The notes below the pieces were generated by a model. The model did not search any database. It was not told where the DNA came from and saw nothing but the letters and a program-made list of their open reading frames with translations. Source: Polynucleobacter sp. 15G-AUS-farblos (GTDB taxonomy: Bacteria; Pseudomonadota; Gammaproteobacteria; Burkholderiales; Burkholderiaceae). From it: a stretch of 64,000 bases of DNA. The DNA is taken from positions 592,951 through 656,950 of the forward strand of contig NZ_JACVOM010000001.1 of NCBI RefSeq assembly GCF_018882445.1. Reading direction: 5' to 3'. Positions 51,007 to 61,068 of the stretch are shown one piece after another; the stretch's first letter is position 1, and every line of letters starts with the position of its first letter. The translations under genes and the position numbers were made by a program.

Positions 51007-51269
51007 TCTCTCTCCAGTTAATAAACCCAGTAAATACAACCTGCTATCAAGTATACGTGATGCAGCCATCAGAACACCAGGCCGAAACCTAGTAACATAG
51101 GTCCAAAGAATTCCGGTTTGTGTAACTTTGCTACCCCTTGGACTATTCATCATTCAATTACAAATTTAGATGGGTGCCATCCAATAACTAGTCCTCCAGA
51201 ATATTTCAATTGCGTTTAGCTTAGCTATGAGCTCAGTTGAACCAACCAAATGGCGAATGTATTCATTAT

Positions 51270-52196
51270 TTATAAAAATTCTTTTAGCGCCTGAAGACCA
51301 ATACTAGCTTGCTCCTCTTGGGGCAAATGACCAATATTGGGTAAAGCAACTCTTTTGGCATTGGGCATTACCTTTAAATAATCCTCAGAGTTTGAAATTG
51401 GAATGAAAGCATCCTTCTCTCCCCACATTAACAAAGTAGGCGCCTGAATCTTGGAAAGGGATGGCACTGGATCCTGCAAAACGGTTTGTTGCATTCGAGC
51501 CAAAATAGCGCCCCGAACTCCCGGTGCTAACATCAAGTCGTAATACCGATTTACCAAGCCATCATTTAAAGTTTTTGGGTCAGCGTAAGCTGGCTCTAGA
51601 TTCATTACCAAGAATGACTTCGAAAAGAAGTAGCGATAAAGATTGGCAATAGCGGGTATTTCGGTCTTTTTGCCATACCCTATTCCAGGACTTGCATAGC
51701 CGTCTGGTGAAATTAATACCAGCTTACTCACTTGCTCTGGATATTGAGCAGCAAATTGCCAGGCAAATTTGCCCCCCATCGAATTACCCACCATCACTAC
51801 TTTTGGAATCTGGAGCTCCTTCAGAAAAGCCTCTAAGACTTCAACACTTCTCTGATCCGTATAAATCCCACTAGGGTCCTCTCCTGTTAATCCAAAGCCT
51901 GGAAGATCCACGGAAATCACACGATATTCACTACTCAAATCCCTAGACCAGGTATCCCAAGTTTGCAAGCTAGATCCAAAGCCATGTAGGAACAGGATTG
52001 GTATCGGATTTTTAGCGGGTCCTGTATCTTGATAATGTATCTTGACCCCCAAGGCTGTGGCATAGCTATTTTTTGGAGAGCCGTAGGCTTTCTCAAGATC
52101 TACCCTAGATTTGTCTGGAGTCCACAACATGATTCCAGCCAGCACGATTAAAGCCATCAGCAACAGCGTGGTTCGCTTGAGCACCTTCTTGAACAT
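51270..52196 (-). CDS. Alpha/beta hydrolase with N-terminal membrane anchor
   Basis: A 308-residue protein with an N-terminal hydrophobic helix (LLLMALIVLAGIMLWTPD), then an alpha/beta hydrolase domain: LFLHGFGSSLQTWDTW, nucleophile GNSMGGKF, Asp in WGEKDAFIP and His in NIGHLPQEE. Resembles the epoxide hydrolase/haloperoxidase-type group. Substrate unknown. Confidence 0.88.
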   Translation of the reverse strand: MFKKVLKRTTLLLMALIVLAGIMLWTPDKSRVDLEKAYGSPKNSYATALGVKIHYQDTGPAKNPIPILFLHGFGSSLQTWDTWSRDLSSEYRVISVDLPGFGLTGEDPSGIYTDQRSVEVLEAFLKELQIPKVVMVGNSMGGKFAWQFAAQYPEQVSKLVLISPDGYASPGIGYGKKTEIPAIANLYRYFFSKSFLVMNLEPAYADPKTLNDGLVNRYYDLMLAPGVRGAILARMQQTVLQDPVPSLSKIQAPTLLMWGEKDAFIPISNSEDYLKVMPNAKRVALPNIGHLPQEEQASIGLQALKEFL

Positions 52197-52275
52197 GGGG
52201 CTAGCCTAAGGTAAAAGTGATAATTTTTTGACTTAAAATGAGACTGTTAGAAAATAATATTCTTACTTCTTCCCC

Positions 52276-53124
52276 TTAGTACTTAAACACACCACGCTTG
52301 GTTTTTCTACCGAGATATCCTGCGGCCACCAGCTCTCTTAAAAGTGGCGCAGGGCGGTACTTGGAGTCATTAAAGCTATTAAAGTAAGTTTCCATGATTG
52401 CCAAGCAAGTATCTAATCCAATCAGATCAGCCAATGCTAAGGGACCAATCGGTTGATTGCAGCCCAATTTCATACCTTCATCGATATCCTCTGGAGAGGC
52501 AATACCTTCACCTAATACAAAGAAGGCTTCATTGATCATTGGCAATAAAATACGATTCACAACAAAGCCTGGTGCATTTTTTACAGCAATGGGATGTTTG
52601 TCAATTTCACGGGCAAATGCAATCACGCTTTCTCGGGTCGTAGTACTGGTTTGCAAACCACAGATCACCTCAACCAAACTCATCAGTGGTACTGGGTTAA
52701 AAAAATGCATTCCAATAAAGCGTTCTGGATTGGAATTGAAGGCTGCTAATTTAGTAATCGACAATGATGACGTATTAGTAGCAATAATGGTGTCTTTTGA
52801 TACTAGGCTATCTACCTCGTGTAGGATTTTTTCTTTTAAAGATTGGTTTTCAGTGGCTGCTTCAATCACCAAGTCTAAGTTCACTAATTTATGGTAGTCA
52901 GTACTCACTGCGATTCGCTTCATTGCGTGCGCGAGATTGTCTTGAGAGAGCGTACCTTTTTTCACCATACGTTCTAAACTATGCGTAATGGTATCCATGC
53001 CCCGCTCAAGCGCTGCATCATTGATATCAATCATGGTCACTTCCAAACCATGAGTAGCACATACCTGAGCAATCCCATTGCCCATAATGCCTGCGCCGAT
53101 AACGCCGATTGATTGTATTGTCAT
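52276..53124 (-). CDS. 3-hydroxybutyryl-CoA dehydrogenase
   Basis: A 282-residue NAD-dependent 3-hydroxyacyl-CoA dehydrogenase. Rossmann motif IGVIGAGIMGNGIAQVCA, catalytic His in GMHFFNPVPLMSLVEV, Glu-bearing region and 'GFVVNRILLPMINEA'. The C-terminal 'GYLGRKTKRGVFKY' is typical of the short bacterial Hbd/PaaH form. It likely acts in fatty-acid, butyrate or aromatic degradation. It stands alone, without an enoyl-CoA hydratase beside it. Confidence 0.93.
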   Translation of the reverse strand: MTIQSIGVIGAGIMGNGIAQVCATHGLEVTMIDINDAALERGMDTITHSLERMVKKGTLSQDNLAHAMKRIAVSTDYHKLVNLDLVIEAATENQSLKEKILHEVDSLVSKDTIIATNTSSLSITKLAAFNSNPERFIGMHFFNPVPLMSLVEVICGLQTSTTTRESVIAFAREIDKHPIAVKNAPGFVVNRILLPMINEAFFVLGEGIASPEDIDEGMKLGCNQPIGPLALADLIGLDTCLAIMETYFNSFNDSKYRPAPLLRELVAAGYLGRKTKRGVFKY

Positions 53125-53290
53125 GACTTTGAGACCTAACTAATTTAACTTTATGATGAAACCATTTCACAAACGGCTGAGGAGATCATGAATGGCGCTG
53201 CGGTGGCTTTGATCACTGCTTAGGGCTATCCAGAGCTAGTGCGCCTGATTGTCGGCATATGCATGTGCTTATCTTAGACGTTGTCCGCAC

Positions 53291-54151
53291 CTAATCAAAT
53301 CGCCATGTAATTCCCGCATCTAAGCGCGTTGAATTAGGTCCATTGCCAACCAATACTAGCCCGGTATTTTGCGCACTACGCATCATTGAAATACCAAAGT
53401 CCACACTTTCAGATAGTCCAATAATTGCAGCAACCATACCGTACATAGTGGACTGCTGTTCGGTCGAAGGTGGGTTGGTTTGTACACCAAAATCGAGGGC
53501 AAAGCGTAAACCATCCATGACATTCCAGACGGGTGCAATGGATGCGGAGTAGATGTTCAATCTTAAAGGAGTGGCACTGCCACCGTTTAAGTAATTTACG
53601 TTATAGGGGCTACGCATATAACCTACATTGATATGAGCCTCCAAGGACTCATTTAAATAATAAGAGGAAATTAATGTTGCACCATAATTGAATGCCGCCT
53701 GTCCAAAACCCACTACTTGTTGTTGCTTTGTATCGGGAAATTGCAGGATGGGTTTTATTGCGAAATTCCAGCTATCGCCCTCTTCACCCAAAAAACGCCA
53801 CTTTGCATTTAGGGTGTAGTTACTAAGCGGTGAGTAATTACTTGCACGCGGGGTCGCATTGTATTGCGTCCCTAATGCAATCTCAACATTCTCAGCGATG
53901 CCTCGGGTGTAAGTAAAGGGGAATGAATTTGTAGAACCTGACCCCAGAAATTCTGTGCCTGGGCTCGAGGTGTCCTGACCTGTGCCTGTAGGCTGGTTAA
54001 CCTTATTGATTGAGTAAAAATACATTTCAATCTGATTCCCGCCCTTCTTAACTGTTCCCGCATCATCAGTATTTAAGGGTTCAAATGCCTGAGCCCAACC
54101 GATTAAAGAAAGAGTTAATAAAGCGAAAGAAAGATTTTTTAGATAAGACAT
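53291..54151 (-). CDS. Outer-membrane beta-barrel protein, phenol-degradation MetA type
   Basis: A 286-residue exported protein (signal peptide MSYLKNLSFALLTLSLIGWA) with alternating beta strands and a terminal aromatic-ending strand (GITWRFD). The start 'PLNTDDAGTVKKGGNQIEMY' fits the group of proteins annotated as MetA-pathway-of-phenol-degradation or transporter-like. The cargo cannot be inferred. Confidence 0.7.
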   Translation of the reverse strand: MSYLKNLSFALLTLSLIGWAQAFEPLNTDDAGTVKKGGNQIEMYFYSINKVNQPTGTGQDTSSPGTEFLGSGSTNSFPFTYTRGIAENVEIALGTQYNATPRASNYSPLSNYTLNAKWRFLGEEGDSWNFAIKPILQFPDTKQQQVVGFGQAAFNYGATLISSYYLNESLEAHINVGYMRSPYNVNYLNGGSATPLRLNIYSASIAPVWNVMDGLRFALDFGVQTNPPSTEQQSTMYGMVAAIIGLSESVDFGISMMRSAQNTGLVLVGNGPNSTRLDAGITWRFD

Positions 54152-54186
54152 GGCAAATTTATTGCTAAAAAGATCTAGTTTTTCAA

Positions 54187-55494
54187 CTAAATTCTTACAG
54201 GACTTTCAGAATGCAAAAATACTTTGCGCGCCTTGAAGTCTAGGTCGATCAAATCGCCGTAAGTGGACCACTCTAAAATGAGATCAAGTGTCTTCTTCAC
54301 GTCACGCTTATCTAAAGACAGGCCTAATGATTTAGTAAGTACGTCAAACGAGACCTTCGTAGAGGGGGCACTCTTGAGCTCTTGATATAGCTCACTTATA
54401 AATGGAATGGTCTCCAGAGCCTGCTGACCTAGCATTTGTTTTCTTAATTCACTGTCGCCATTACCAAAAATACTACCTAACTCGGTAGCAATTAAATCGC
54501 CGTCTTTCACCATAGCAAACTCTAGCAATACCAGATCCTCTACCGCATTTATGAAGGCGTTATCACTCATCTCAGTAGCTTCAGCAATCTTAGGCAAATC
54601 AGCACGACCTAAAAATTCTGGGTCAATTAAGCGCTCCATAAGCCCTTCAATTGATGCAACATTGGCATGTGGGTATGGACTGCGCTCAGTAGCCAAGCCA
54701 TAATCTAGCTGACCATCGGCTAAACGTCTTTGAGGGTTCACCATTTCGGTATAGATGCAGTCTACTAAATGATGTATCTCTGGAGTTTTTGGCTCACGTG
54801 GTCGCTCTAACCCAATAGGTAACTCAAAGCGAACGCGGCCTGGATTGGAAGAAAAAATTAAAGCCCTATCCGCCATCATGACCGCCTCTTCAATATTATG
54901 AGAGACAACCAAAAGTGATTTGGTTGGCAAATCTCCTGATTGCCATAACTCTAAGATATCGTCACGCAAATGTTCGCCTGTCATCACATCAAGAGCAGAG
55001 AATGCCTCATCCATTAACAGGACCTCTGGCTCCAAAACAATAGCTCTAGCAATACCTACGCGTTGTCGCATGCCGCCAGATAACTCTTTTGGCAACGCTC
55101 CTTCAAAACCCTCTAAACCAATCAATTCAATGGCTTGTTTGGCTTTTTTGGCACGCTCATCGGGAGCAATTCCACGAGCCTCAAGACCAAGCTCGACATT
55201 TTGTTGAACCGACAACCAAGGAAATAATGCAAAGGACTGAAATACCATGCTAATCCCATTAACCGGTCCATAAATCGGTTTTCCAGCATATTCAACCTCA
55301 CCAGAATCTGCTGAAATTAGGCCGGCCATAATACGTAATAGAGTTGATTTTCCTGAGCCCGATTGACCCAATAGCGCAACAATTTCTCCCTCTCTAAGAG
55401 TGAAATCCACGTTTTCCAAAATCATTCGATCTGAACCATCTGCTGACTTGAAAGATTTATTAACAGAGCGAAGTTTAATAAGGGGTGTCGACAT
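54187..55494 (-). CDS. NitT/TauT-type ABC transporter ATP-binding protein with C-terminal regulatory domain
   Basis: A 435-residue ATPase. Walker A GQSGSGKSTLLR, signature LSGGMRQRVGIARAI, Walker B VLLMDEAFSALD. After about residue 260 there is an added domain of the AAA-associated C-terminal type (winged-helix-like, ending about residue 430), seen in transporters for nitrate, sulfonates or similar. The ATG at 55492-55494 is preferred to a TTG at 55515. It follows the permease gene by about 20 bp. Confidence 0.9.
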   Translation of the reverse strand: MSTPLIKLRSVNKSFKSADGSDRMILENVDFTLREGEIVALLGQSGSGKSTLLRIMAGLISADSGEVEYAGKPIYGPVNGISMVFQSFALFPWLSVQQNVELGLEARGIAPDERAKKAKQAIELIGLEGFEGALPKELSGGMRQRVGIARAIVLEPEVLLMDEAFSALDVMTGEHLRDDILELWQSGDLPTKSLLVVSHNIEEAVMMADRALIFSSNPGRVRFELPIGLERPREPKTPEIHHLVDCIYTEMVNPQRRLADGQLDYGLATERSPYPHANVASIEGLMERLIDPEFLGRADLPKIAEATEMSDNAFINAVEDLVLLEFAMVKDGDLIATELGSIFGNGDSELRKQMLGQQALETIPFISELYQELKSAPSTKVSFDVLTKSLGLSLDKRDVKKTLDLILEWSTYGDLIDLDFKARKVFLHSESPVRI

Positions 55495-55516
55495 TCGTGC
55501 AAACTTTCCGAACAAG

Positions 55517-57268
55517 TTAAAAATTCAAGCCCTTTTCTGAGAGCAAATAAAGACGGCGCCAAATAAAGCGATTAAAACCAATAACAAAAATACACATCAC
55601 GCCAATTCCTAATGCAATACGTGGAAAATCGCCTGCTGTTGTCATTTCAGCGATATAAGATCCCAGTCCCTCAGCCTTTAGAGTGATATCACCCCAAGTG
55701 ACGTACTCAGAAACAATGCTGGCATTCCAAGATCCCCCTGTGGCGGTTAGGGCCCCAGTTACCAGACTTGGGAAAATTGCTGGCAGGTAGTAACGACGCC
55801 ATTTAGTCCATGCTTTAAGGCCTAAGTTGTCCGCTGCATAGCGTAACTCAACCGGAATAGTGGAAGCACCCGCGATCACGTTGAACAAGATATACCATTG
55901 CGTACCAAAAATAATCAGTGGCGAGAGCCAGATATTGGGATCTAACTTGAAATGCAAAATACCCACAACGGCAATTGGAAAAAGCAAGTTTGCTGGAAAA
56001 GCAGCCAAAAATTGTGCTACTGCTTGAGAATGCTCTGCAATACGAGGATTAAGGCCAATCCAGATCCCAATTGGAACCCATATAACAATGGCGATTGCAA
56101 TTAAGACAACCACGCGTATCAAGGTCAACACTCCTAAATATAGGATGTGCAAGACCTCCGTTAATCCCACCTCGGTATGAATATACTTAACTAAATAGAT
56201 TACTGCTGAGCAAGCCGCAATTATTACTAAAACATCCCAACCGCGGGCCACGTGATGCGAGGGAATAATGTTTTTTGCGGGAGCAACAGTGCCGTCAGTA
56301 CGCTTTCTAAAGAAGCGAAAGCTGCTTTCAAATAGTTTAATAACTCCCAATCCTAGCTGCTGCAGCCATACAGTACGACGCCAGAGATTTAAAGCCCAAG
56401 ACTTGGGAGTGACTTCTCCATCACCCTCTTCAAATCGAAATTTATCTGCCCAAGCAACCAGAGGCCTAAAGAAAAGTTGATCATAAAGCGTGATGCCAAT
56501 CAACATAGTCACAATTGCTAGGCCGATTGCGCCCAAATCACGCTGATCAATAGCCAAGGCAATATAAGATCCAATACCAGGTAATTTAATATCTTGATTT
56601 GCTACAGTAATTGCCTCAGACGCTACCAAAAAAAACCAGCCTCCGGACATCGACATCATCATATTCCATAACATTCCTGGCATAGATACAGGAATGTCGA
56701 GCCTCCAAAAACGCTGCCAAGGAGACAGTTTAAAAATTCTAGATGCCTCATCTAGTTCTGCTGGAATCGTTTTAAAACTTTGATAGGCACTAAATGCCAT
56801 ATTCCATGCTTGTGCAGTAAAAATAGCAAAAATTGCCGCACACTCAACCCCCAAAAGGCTTCCAGGAAATAGTGCAATAAAGCCTGTGACAGTAATTGAA
56901 AGGAAACCTAATACTGGAATTGATTGCAAAATATCCAAGATTGGTACCAAGACCTTTTCTGCCGCCTTAGACCGAGATGCCAGAAGTGCAAAGCCAAAAG
57001 CAAATACTACCGAGAATGCGAGCGCAATAAACATTCGCAAAATAGTACGCAACAAGTAATAGGGCAAGTTGGCCGCATCCAAGGACAACTCAATAGGCGT
57101 ACCCACTAAAAATGGCTTTGCCATTTCCTCTGCACCAAAACCCAATACTAGAAGGATCAGCAGAATAATGGGCAACAGAACTAGATCCCAAATTCCCGAG
57201 GGAGCTATTGCTAGATTTTCAGCTTCTTTCAGGGTGGAGGATGTATTTTTAAAGGAATCGGTTGTCAT
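55517..57268 (-). CDS. ABC transporter permease, two fused BPD-type domains
   Basis: A 583-residue permease with two consecutive binding-protein-dependent transport domains (about residues 85-275 and 360-570). EAA-like loops occur as 'ELDEASRIFKLSPWQRFWRL' and 'ELRYAADNLGLKAWTKWRR'. It pairs with the downstream ATPase gene. No periplasmic binding-protein gene is next to it, so the substrate is open. Confidence 0.9.
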   Translation of the reverse strand: MTTDSFKNTSSTLKEAENLAIAPSGIWDLVLLPIILLILLVLGFGAEEMAKPFLVGTPIELSLDAANLPYYLLRTILRMFIALAFSVVFAFGFALLASRSKAAEKVLVPILDILQSIPVLGFLSITVTGFIALFPGSLLGVECAAIFAIFTAQAWNMAFSAYQSFKTIPAELDEASRIFKLSPWQRFWRLDIPVSMPGMLWNMMMSMSGGWFFLVASEAITVANQDIKLPGIGSYIALAIDQRDLGAIGLAIVTMLIGITLYDQLFFRPLVAWADKFRFEEGDGEVTPKSWALNLWRRTVWLQQLGLGVIKLFESSFRFFRKRTDGTVAPAKNIIPSHHVARGWDVLVIIAACSAVIYLVKYIHTEVGLTEVLHILYLGVLTLIRVVVLIAIAIVIWVPIGIWIGLNPRIAEHSQAVAQFLAAFPANLLFPIAVVGILHFKLDPNIWLSPLIIFGTQWYILFNVIAGASTIPVELRYAADNLGLKAWTKWRRYYLPAIFPSLVTGALTATGGSWNASIVSEYVTWGDITLKAEGLGSYIAEMTTAGDFPRIALGIGVMCIFVIGFNRFIWRRLYLLSEKGLNF

Positions 57269-57426
57269 TTATCTAACGATAAATACCCAAGATGACTTAT
57301 ATATGACACATTTTTGAATAGCCTCCTAGTTTGCATCTCAGGTTAGTCACGTAAATTTCGCTAAGGAGTGTTAAGGTATAAAAGAGAGAATATTGTCATA
57401 TCCAACTCATTGTCGAGGAATTTTCC

Positions 57427-57825
57427 ATGCAATATAACTACATTCAAGAAGTCCCTATGAAAAGCATCTCGATTGAAATCATTCAGCTATGTAAGCCAGG
57501 GTTTGATATGGCAAAAATGAATGAGCTAATTGAAGCGCTATTCACGAACGCCAGGACCCGAGCCCAAGAACTTACAACCGATCTAGACAAAGATGCTTTG
57601 CAGATGATTGCAGACAAGCTTGTAGTTAACCAACTCCTAAATCAGCTCTACTTTCTCGATACCTCGGAAGTTCAAATAGCCTGCCTCCATCAGATTTCGC
57701 AACAAAATGCAAATCTACGCGACGCTTTTGAATTTGTTCAGGCACAAAATAACTATATTCCAGTAGACAACCGTAGCGAAGAAGACGAGAAAATTCAACG
57801 CTTTTTGAAGGCTATTTTGGCCTAA
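57427..57825 (+). CDS. Hypothetical helical protein
   Basis: A 132-residue soluble, mostly helical protein without recognised motifs. The ATG at 57427 is preceded by GAGGAA at good spacing; a second ATG at 57460 would give a shorter form. It is convergent with the next gene, the two ends overlapping by 4 bp. The 158-bp gap before it presumably holds its promoter and that of the permease. Confidence 0.65.
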   Translation: MQYNYIQEVPMKSISIEIIQLCKPGFDMAKMNELIEALFTNARTRAQELTTDLDKDALQMIADKLVVNQLLNQLYFLDTSEVQIACLHQISQQNANLRDAFEFVQAQNNYIPVDNRSEEDEKIQRFLKAILA

Positions 57826-58355
57826 GCTCGAGCAAAGCGTACGTTCATGATAGCCAAACGACGATAAAGGTTAAGTTGCTCACGAACCAATAAACCGTCA
57901 TAACCTAAACGTTCAATAGGCACCCATAAAGAGACCCATCCCATAATCACAAAAGCCTCACAAATGACAGTACTGAAGTAACTATCAGGCCAGATTTGCA
58001 AGCTATAGTATTTGATCGTTAATAGAATAATCATTATGGCAATACCTGCACCCAGCCATTTGAGCATCCTATTCCGATTACGATTATGTTGTCGCCCAAT
58101 TAATTCGGCCTCATATTCGAAATAATTATCTACCGCCTGCTCGACATCGGACTCGGTAGCTAAACTTGGTTCATCGCTTGCCACATGCAATATCAAAACA
58201 ATTGGGATTTGTGGCGGAGCATCACTAGCCCACTGCAAAATATGATGTACTGCTCGAGGATCAAGATCTCTACGTCTAAACGGGTTTGGATCCAACTCAC
58301 TAAAAAGTGAATCTAGGGTGTGAATATTCACATCAATGTTGTAAGTTTTTTCCAT
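57822..58355 (-). CDS. Hypothetical protein with two membrane segments
   Basis: A 177-residue protein: an N-terminal soluble part (residues 1-90), including 'LDPNPFRRRDLDPRAVHHIL', then two hydrophobic segments (about 98-116 and 135-150) and a basic end. No known domain recognised. Confidence 0.65.
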   Translation of the reverse strand: MEKTYNIDVNIHTLDSLFSELDPNPFRRRDLDPRAVHHILQWASDAPPQIPIVLILHVASDEPSLATESDVEQAVDNYFEYEAELIGRQHNRNRNRMLKWLGAGIAIMIILLTIKYYSLQIWPDSYFSTVICEAFVIMGWVSLWVPIERLGYDGLLVREQLNLYRRLAIMNVRFARA

Positions 58356-58481
58356 GGTATTGTCGATTAGGCTTGGTTTCCTAGTTTTACTTGCTACCCC
58401 GCCCCAATGATGTGTTGAATGATCTAAAAAATCAAGTCCGTGAATCAGTCCAAGAAAAGGATGATATGTATGCTTCTCATA

Positions 58482-58817
58482 CTACGTTTTTAATAATAGA
58501 TATTGTGTAACAGCAAATAATGCGGCCGTTAGAACACAACACAAAAATAAAGACCAATAGAAGTGATATTCGTTTCTCATCAGCCAGCTCAGCAATAGAA
58601 ACATGGGTAAGCTTGGAATCACATACCAAAATGTCTCGTAACTGATATCTGCAATTTTGACTTTATCTTTGGATTCAATATAGATCAATATAAGAGCTGC
58701 AATCGAGACAATAGGCAAGGCCAGCAAAAATGCAGACAGGGTAGAGCTGCGCTTACTTATTTCACCAACCCCTACGATGACTAGGGCAGCAATTATTGTT
58801 TTAACTATAATTAACAT
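58482..58817 (-). CDS. Small membrane protein of the DUF3147 type
   Basis: A 111-residue protein of four hydrophobic segments. The pattern VGEISKRSSTLSAFLLALPI followed by IYIESKD resembles DUF3147 membrane proteins. The ATG at 58815-58817 is chosen over a TTG at 58835; the latter would overlap the CDF gene further. Function unknown. Confidence 0.7.
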   Translation of the reverse strand: MLIIVKTIIAALVIVGVGEISKRSSTLSAFLLALPIVSIAALILIYIESKDKVKIADISYETFWYVIPSLPMFLLLSWLMRNEYHFYWSLFLCCVLTAALFAVTQYLLLKT

Positions 58818-58821
58818 ACTA

Positions 58822-59718
58822 TTAAACAGGATCAATATGGGTCATCACATTAAGGACTGGTAATTTTTTCTTAATTTGATTAACTACCTTAAGAGCAATG
58901 TCATGTCCAAGTTTAACGGTGGCATTTGCATCTACATCGATATGTACATCAACCAAGATCATATCGCCCATCTTGCGAGTTCTGAGATCATGAAAGCCTC
59001 TAACGCCATCTATTGATTTGATAATCTCCTCAATTTGACGATACTCTTCTTCAGATACCGCCCTATCCATTAAGTCATGCAGAGCGTCCCAGCCAAACTT
59101 CCACCCCATCTTTGCCACCATTAAGCCAACTACTAGGGCACCAATAGCATCAAAGATTGGGTGCCCTAATAAGGCACCAACAATACCAATGGAAACCACT
59201 AAAGAAGAAGCCGCATCAGATCTTGCATGCCAAGCATTGGCCACCAACATTGAGGAGCGAACCCGCTTAGCCACTGCCAACATATATCTAAACAGTATCT
59301 CCTTGGCAAGCAAAGAAGCTAATGCGACATACAGAGCTAAGATTTGAATTTGTCCCGCCGGCACTGGATCAATAATCTTTTCGCCAGCCTTAAAGAGCAT
59401 GCCAGCGCCAACAGCCAATAATGAAATTCCTAAAAATAAAGAGGCGGCAGTTTCATATCGTTGATGGCCATACTGGTGATCCTCATCTGCATCTTTGGCA
59501 CTATGGTGATTAGCAAAGAGCACTACAAAGTCAGCAACTAAGTCTGTTGCCGAATGAATACCATCAGCAATCAAGCCTTGAGATCCAGACACAATGCCCG
59601 CAAAGACTTGTGAAACAGTTAAGCCAATATTGACAACAACGCTAACCAAAGTGCTCTTCTTGGCGGCCGCTTGCTTAGCAGGCGTTTGCGACTCGTGATC
59701 TTCTATTTCTTTATCCAT
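58822..59718 (-). CDS. Cation diffusion facilitator (CDF) metal exporter
   Basis: A 298-residue six-span metal/proton antiporter. Helix II carries DGIHSATDLVADFVV and helix V carries ARSDAASSLVVSIGI, the Asp/His sites of FieF/YiiP-like transporters. The loop has HHSAKDADEDHQYGHQRYE, and the cytoplasmic C-terminal domain is VDVHIDVDANATVKLGHDIA. Metal specificity cannot be fixed from sequence; Zn or Fe is likely. Confidence 0.92.
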   Translation of the reverse strand: MDKEIEDHESQTPAKQAAAKKSTLVSVVVNIGLTVSQVFAGIVSGSQGLIADGIHSATDLVADFVVLFANHHSAKDADEDHQYGHQRYETAASLFLGISLLAVGAGMLFKAGEKIIDPVPAGQIQILALYVALASLLAKEILFRYMLAVAKRVRSSMLVANAWHARSDAASSLVVSIGIVGALLGHPIFDAIGALVVGLMVAKMGWKFGWDALHDLMDRAVSEEEYRQIEEIIKSIDGVRGFHDLRTRKMGDMILVDVHIDVDANATVKLGHDIALKVVNQIKKKLPVLNVMTHIDPV

Positions 59719-59882
59719 AAGCGCATACTATCAAATCAATAAGACAGTCATAAGCACTAACTTACTGAGTCTTTATTGATTCATAATTTCTTGAATGACT
59801 TCTACAATCACAGCTGACCTATATATCCCATGAGGTGACAGTGGAAAATATTTAGAGTTTGCTTACATGCTCGGTGGCGCAC

Positions 59883-59920
59883 AAGGAAAAACGACTTAGG
59901 AATTTCTCCCTAAGTCGTTG
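59883..59920 (-). terminator. tRNA-type terminator, copy A of a 38-bp direct repeat
   Basis: The 11-base arms ACGACTTAGGA and its complement form a strong stem (about 59891-59919) followed on the minus strand by TTTTTCC. It lies right after the tRNA 3' fragment at 59928. The whole 38-bp stretch is repeated exactly at 63836-63873. Confidence 0.85.
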
Positions 59921-59927
59921 ATATTGC

Positions 59928-59972
59928 TGGTGGGCCCACCAGGACTTGAATCTGTGACCAAAGGATTATGAG
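59928..59972 (-). repeat. 3' fragment of a CAT-anticodon tRNA gene (Met or Ile2), copy A
   Basis: Reading leftwards: CTCATAATCC (anticodon CAT) and the variable region TTTGGTC, then a T arm around TTCAAGT and the acceptor end TGGGCCCACCA. The 5' half of the tRNA is absent to the right. The T stem has a mismatch (CACAG against CCTGG). It is therefore a non-functional 3' end, of the kind left by integration at a tRNA. Confidence 0.8.
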
Positions 59973-60012
59973 GGCAGATTTCCAAAGAAATGGCTACAGA
60001 TCTATTTCCTTT

Positions 60013-61032
60013 TTACTTTGGAATTCTATTGTTAATTCGAGAGAATACCTTGCGCGCATTGTCTTCAAAAATCATCGCTTTCTCTTGATTGTTAAGAGTC
60101 TCAACCGCATCAAGATAGCGACGCGTATCATCAAAGTAAAACCCAGTATCAGGATCGATTCCCTTTACTGCTCCAATAGTTTCTGATGCAAAGAGAATGT
60201 TCTCGACTGGGATCACCTCAGTGAGCAGATTGATCCCTGGCTGGTGATAAACGCAAGTATCAAAATAAATATTATTGAGTAGTTTCTGATTAATATCAGG
60301 GATATTCATATCCCTCGCAAGCCCTCTAAATCGGCCCCAGTGGTAAGGGACTGCCCCGCCACCATGCGGAATTACGAAACGCAAAGCAGAAAACTGTGCA
60401 AACAAATCTGAAGTCAGGCATTGCATGAATACACTGGTGTCAGCATTTAAATAATGGGCACCAACACTATGAAAGCATTCATTGCAACTTGAACTTACAT
60501 GAATCATTGCTGGCACATCTAAGGCGATCATTTCTTCGTAAATGGAATACCATTGTGAATTGCTCAATGGCGGTTCACGCCAATGCCCTCCTGAAGGATC
60601 AGGATTGAGATTGATCCCCACAAAATCATATTCATTAATGCATTTGCGCATTTCAGGTAAACAGGTACTAATATCTACCCCCGGTGACTGCGGTAGCATT
60701 GCAGCGCCAACAAAGTGCTTCGGGAAAAGCTGGGTCACTCGGTAGCATAGTTCGTTGCATAGAGCTGCCCATGTTGCTGAGGTATTGAAATCGCCAATGT
60801 GATGAGCCATAGCACTGGCTTGAGGCGAAAAGATAGTGACATCAATTCCGCGCTCACGCATCCTAGCTAATTGATTATTCTCAATAGACTCTCGAATTTC
60901 ATCGTCACTAATTTTTAAATCAGATACCTTAGGACCCAGCTCTGGTGTATTTAAATTAGCAATCTGGGCACTACGCCAAGCCTTTAAGGCTTTTGGAGTA
61001 GTGGTGTAGTGGCCATGACAATCAATGATCAT
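60013..61032 (-). CDS. ligJ: 4-oxalomesaconate hydratase, LigJ-type amidohydrolase
   Basis: A 339-residue metal-dependent hydrolase-fold enzyme of the protocatechuate 4,5-cleavage pathway. Starts MIIDCHGHYTTTPKALKAWR, with metal-binding DCHGHY, 'GINLNPDPSGGHW', 'PAMIHVSSSCNECFHSVGAH' and 'FVIPHGGGAVPYHWGRFRGL', which closely resemble LigJ of Sphingobium. No other lig gene is nearby. It is followed downstream by tRNA fragment A and preceded by a Bug-type binding protein, within an apparent islet. Confidence 0.88.
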   Translation of the reverse strand: MIIDCHGHYTTTPKALKAWRSAQIANLNTPELGPKVSDLKISDDEIRESIENNQLARMRERGIDVTIFSPQASAMAHHIGDFNTSATWAALCNELCYRVTQLFPKHFVGAAMLPQSPGVDISTCLPEMRKCINEYDFVGINLNPDPSGGHWREPPLSNSQWYSIYEEMIALDVPAMIHVSSSCNECFHSVGAHYLNADTSVFMQCLTSDLFAQFSALRFVIPHGGGAVPYHWGRFRGLARDMNIPDINQKLLNNIYFDTCVYHQPGINLLTEVIPVENILFASETIGAVKGIDPDTGFYFDDTRRYLDAVETLNNQEKAMIFEDNARKVFSRINNRIPK

Positions 61033-61068
61033 CTATTCTTTCCTTTATGGTGCTGATGGCAGCAAAAA

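Noticed and set aside
53125..53290. Possible decayed gene between the hydroxyacyl-CoA dehydrogenase and the outer-membrane protein
   Set aside because: One plus-strand frame reads QTAEEIMNGAAVALITA, stop, GYPELVRLI, which could be a relic, but I cannot name a family and it is too short to support.
59928..59972. Possible complete tRNA gene
   Set aside because: No D arm or 5' acceptor half to the right of the anticodon region, and the T stem has a mismatch; the same is true for 62333-62378.
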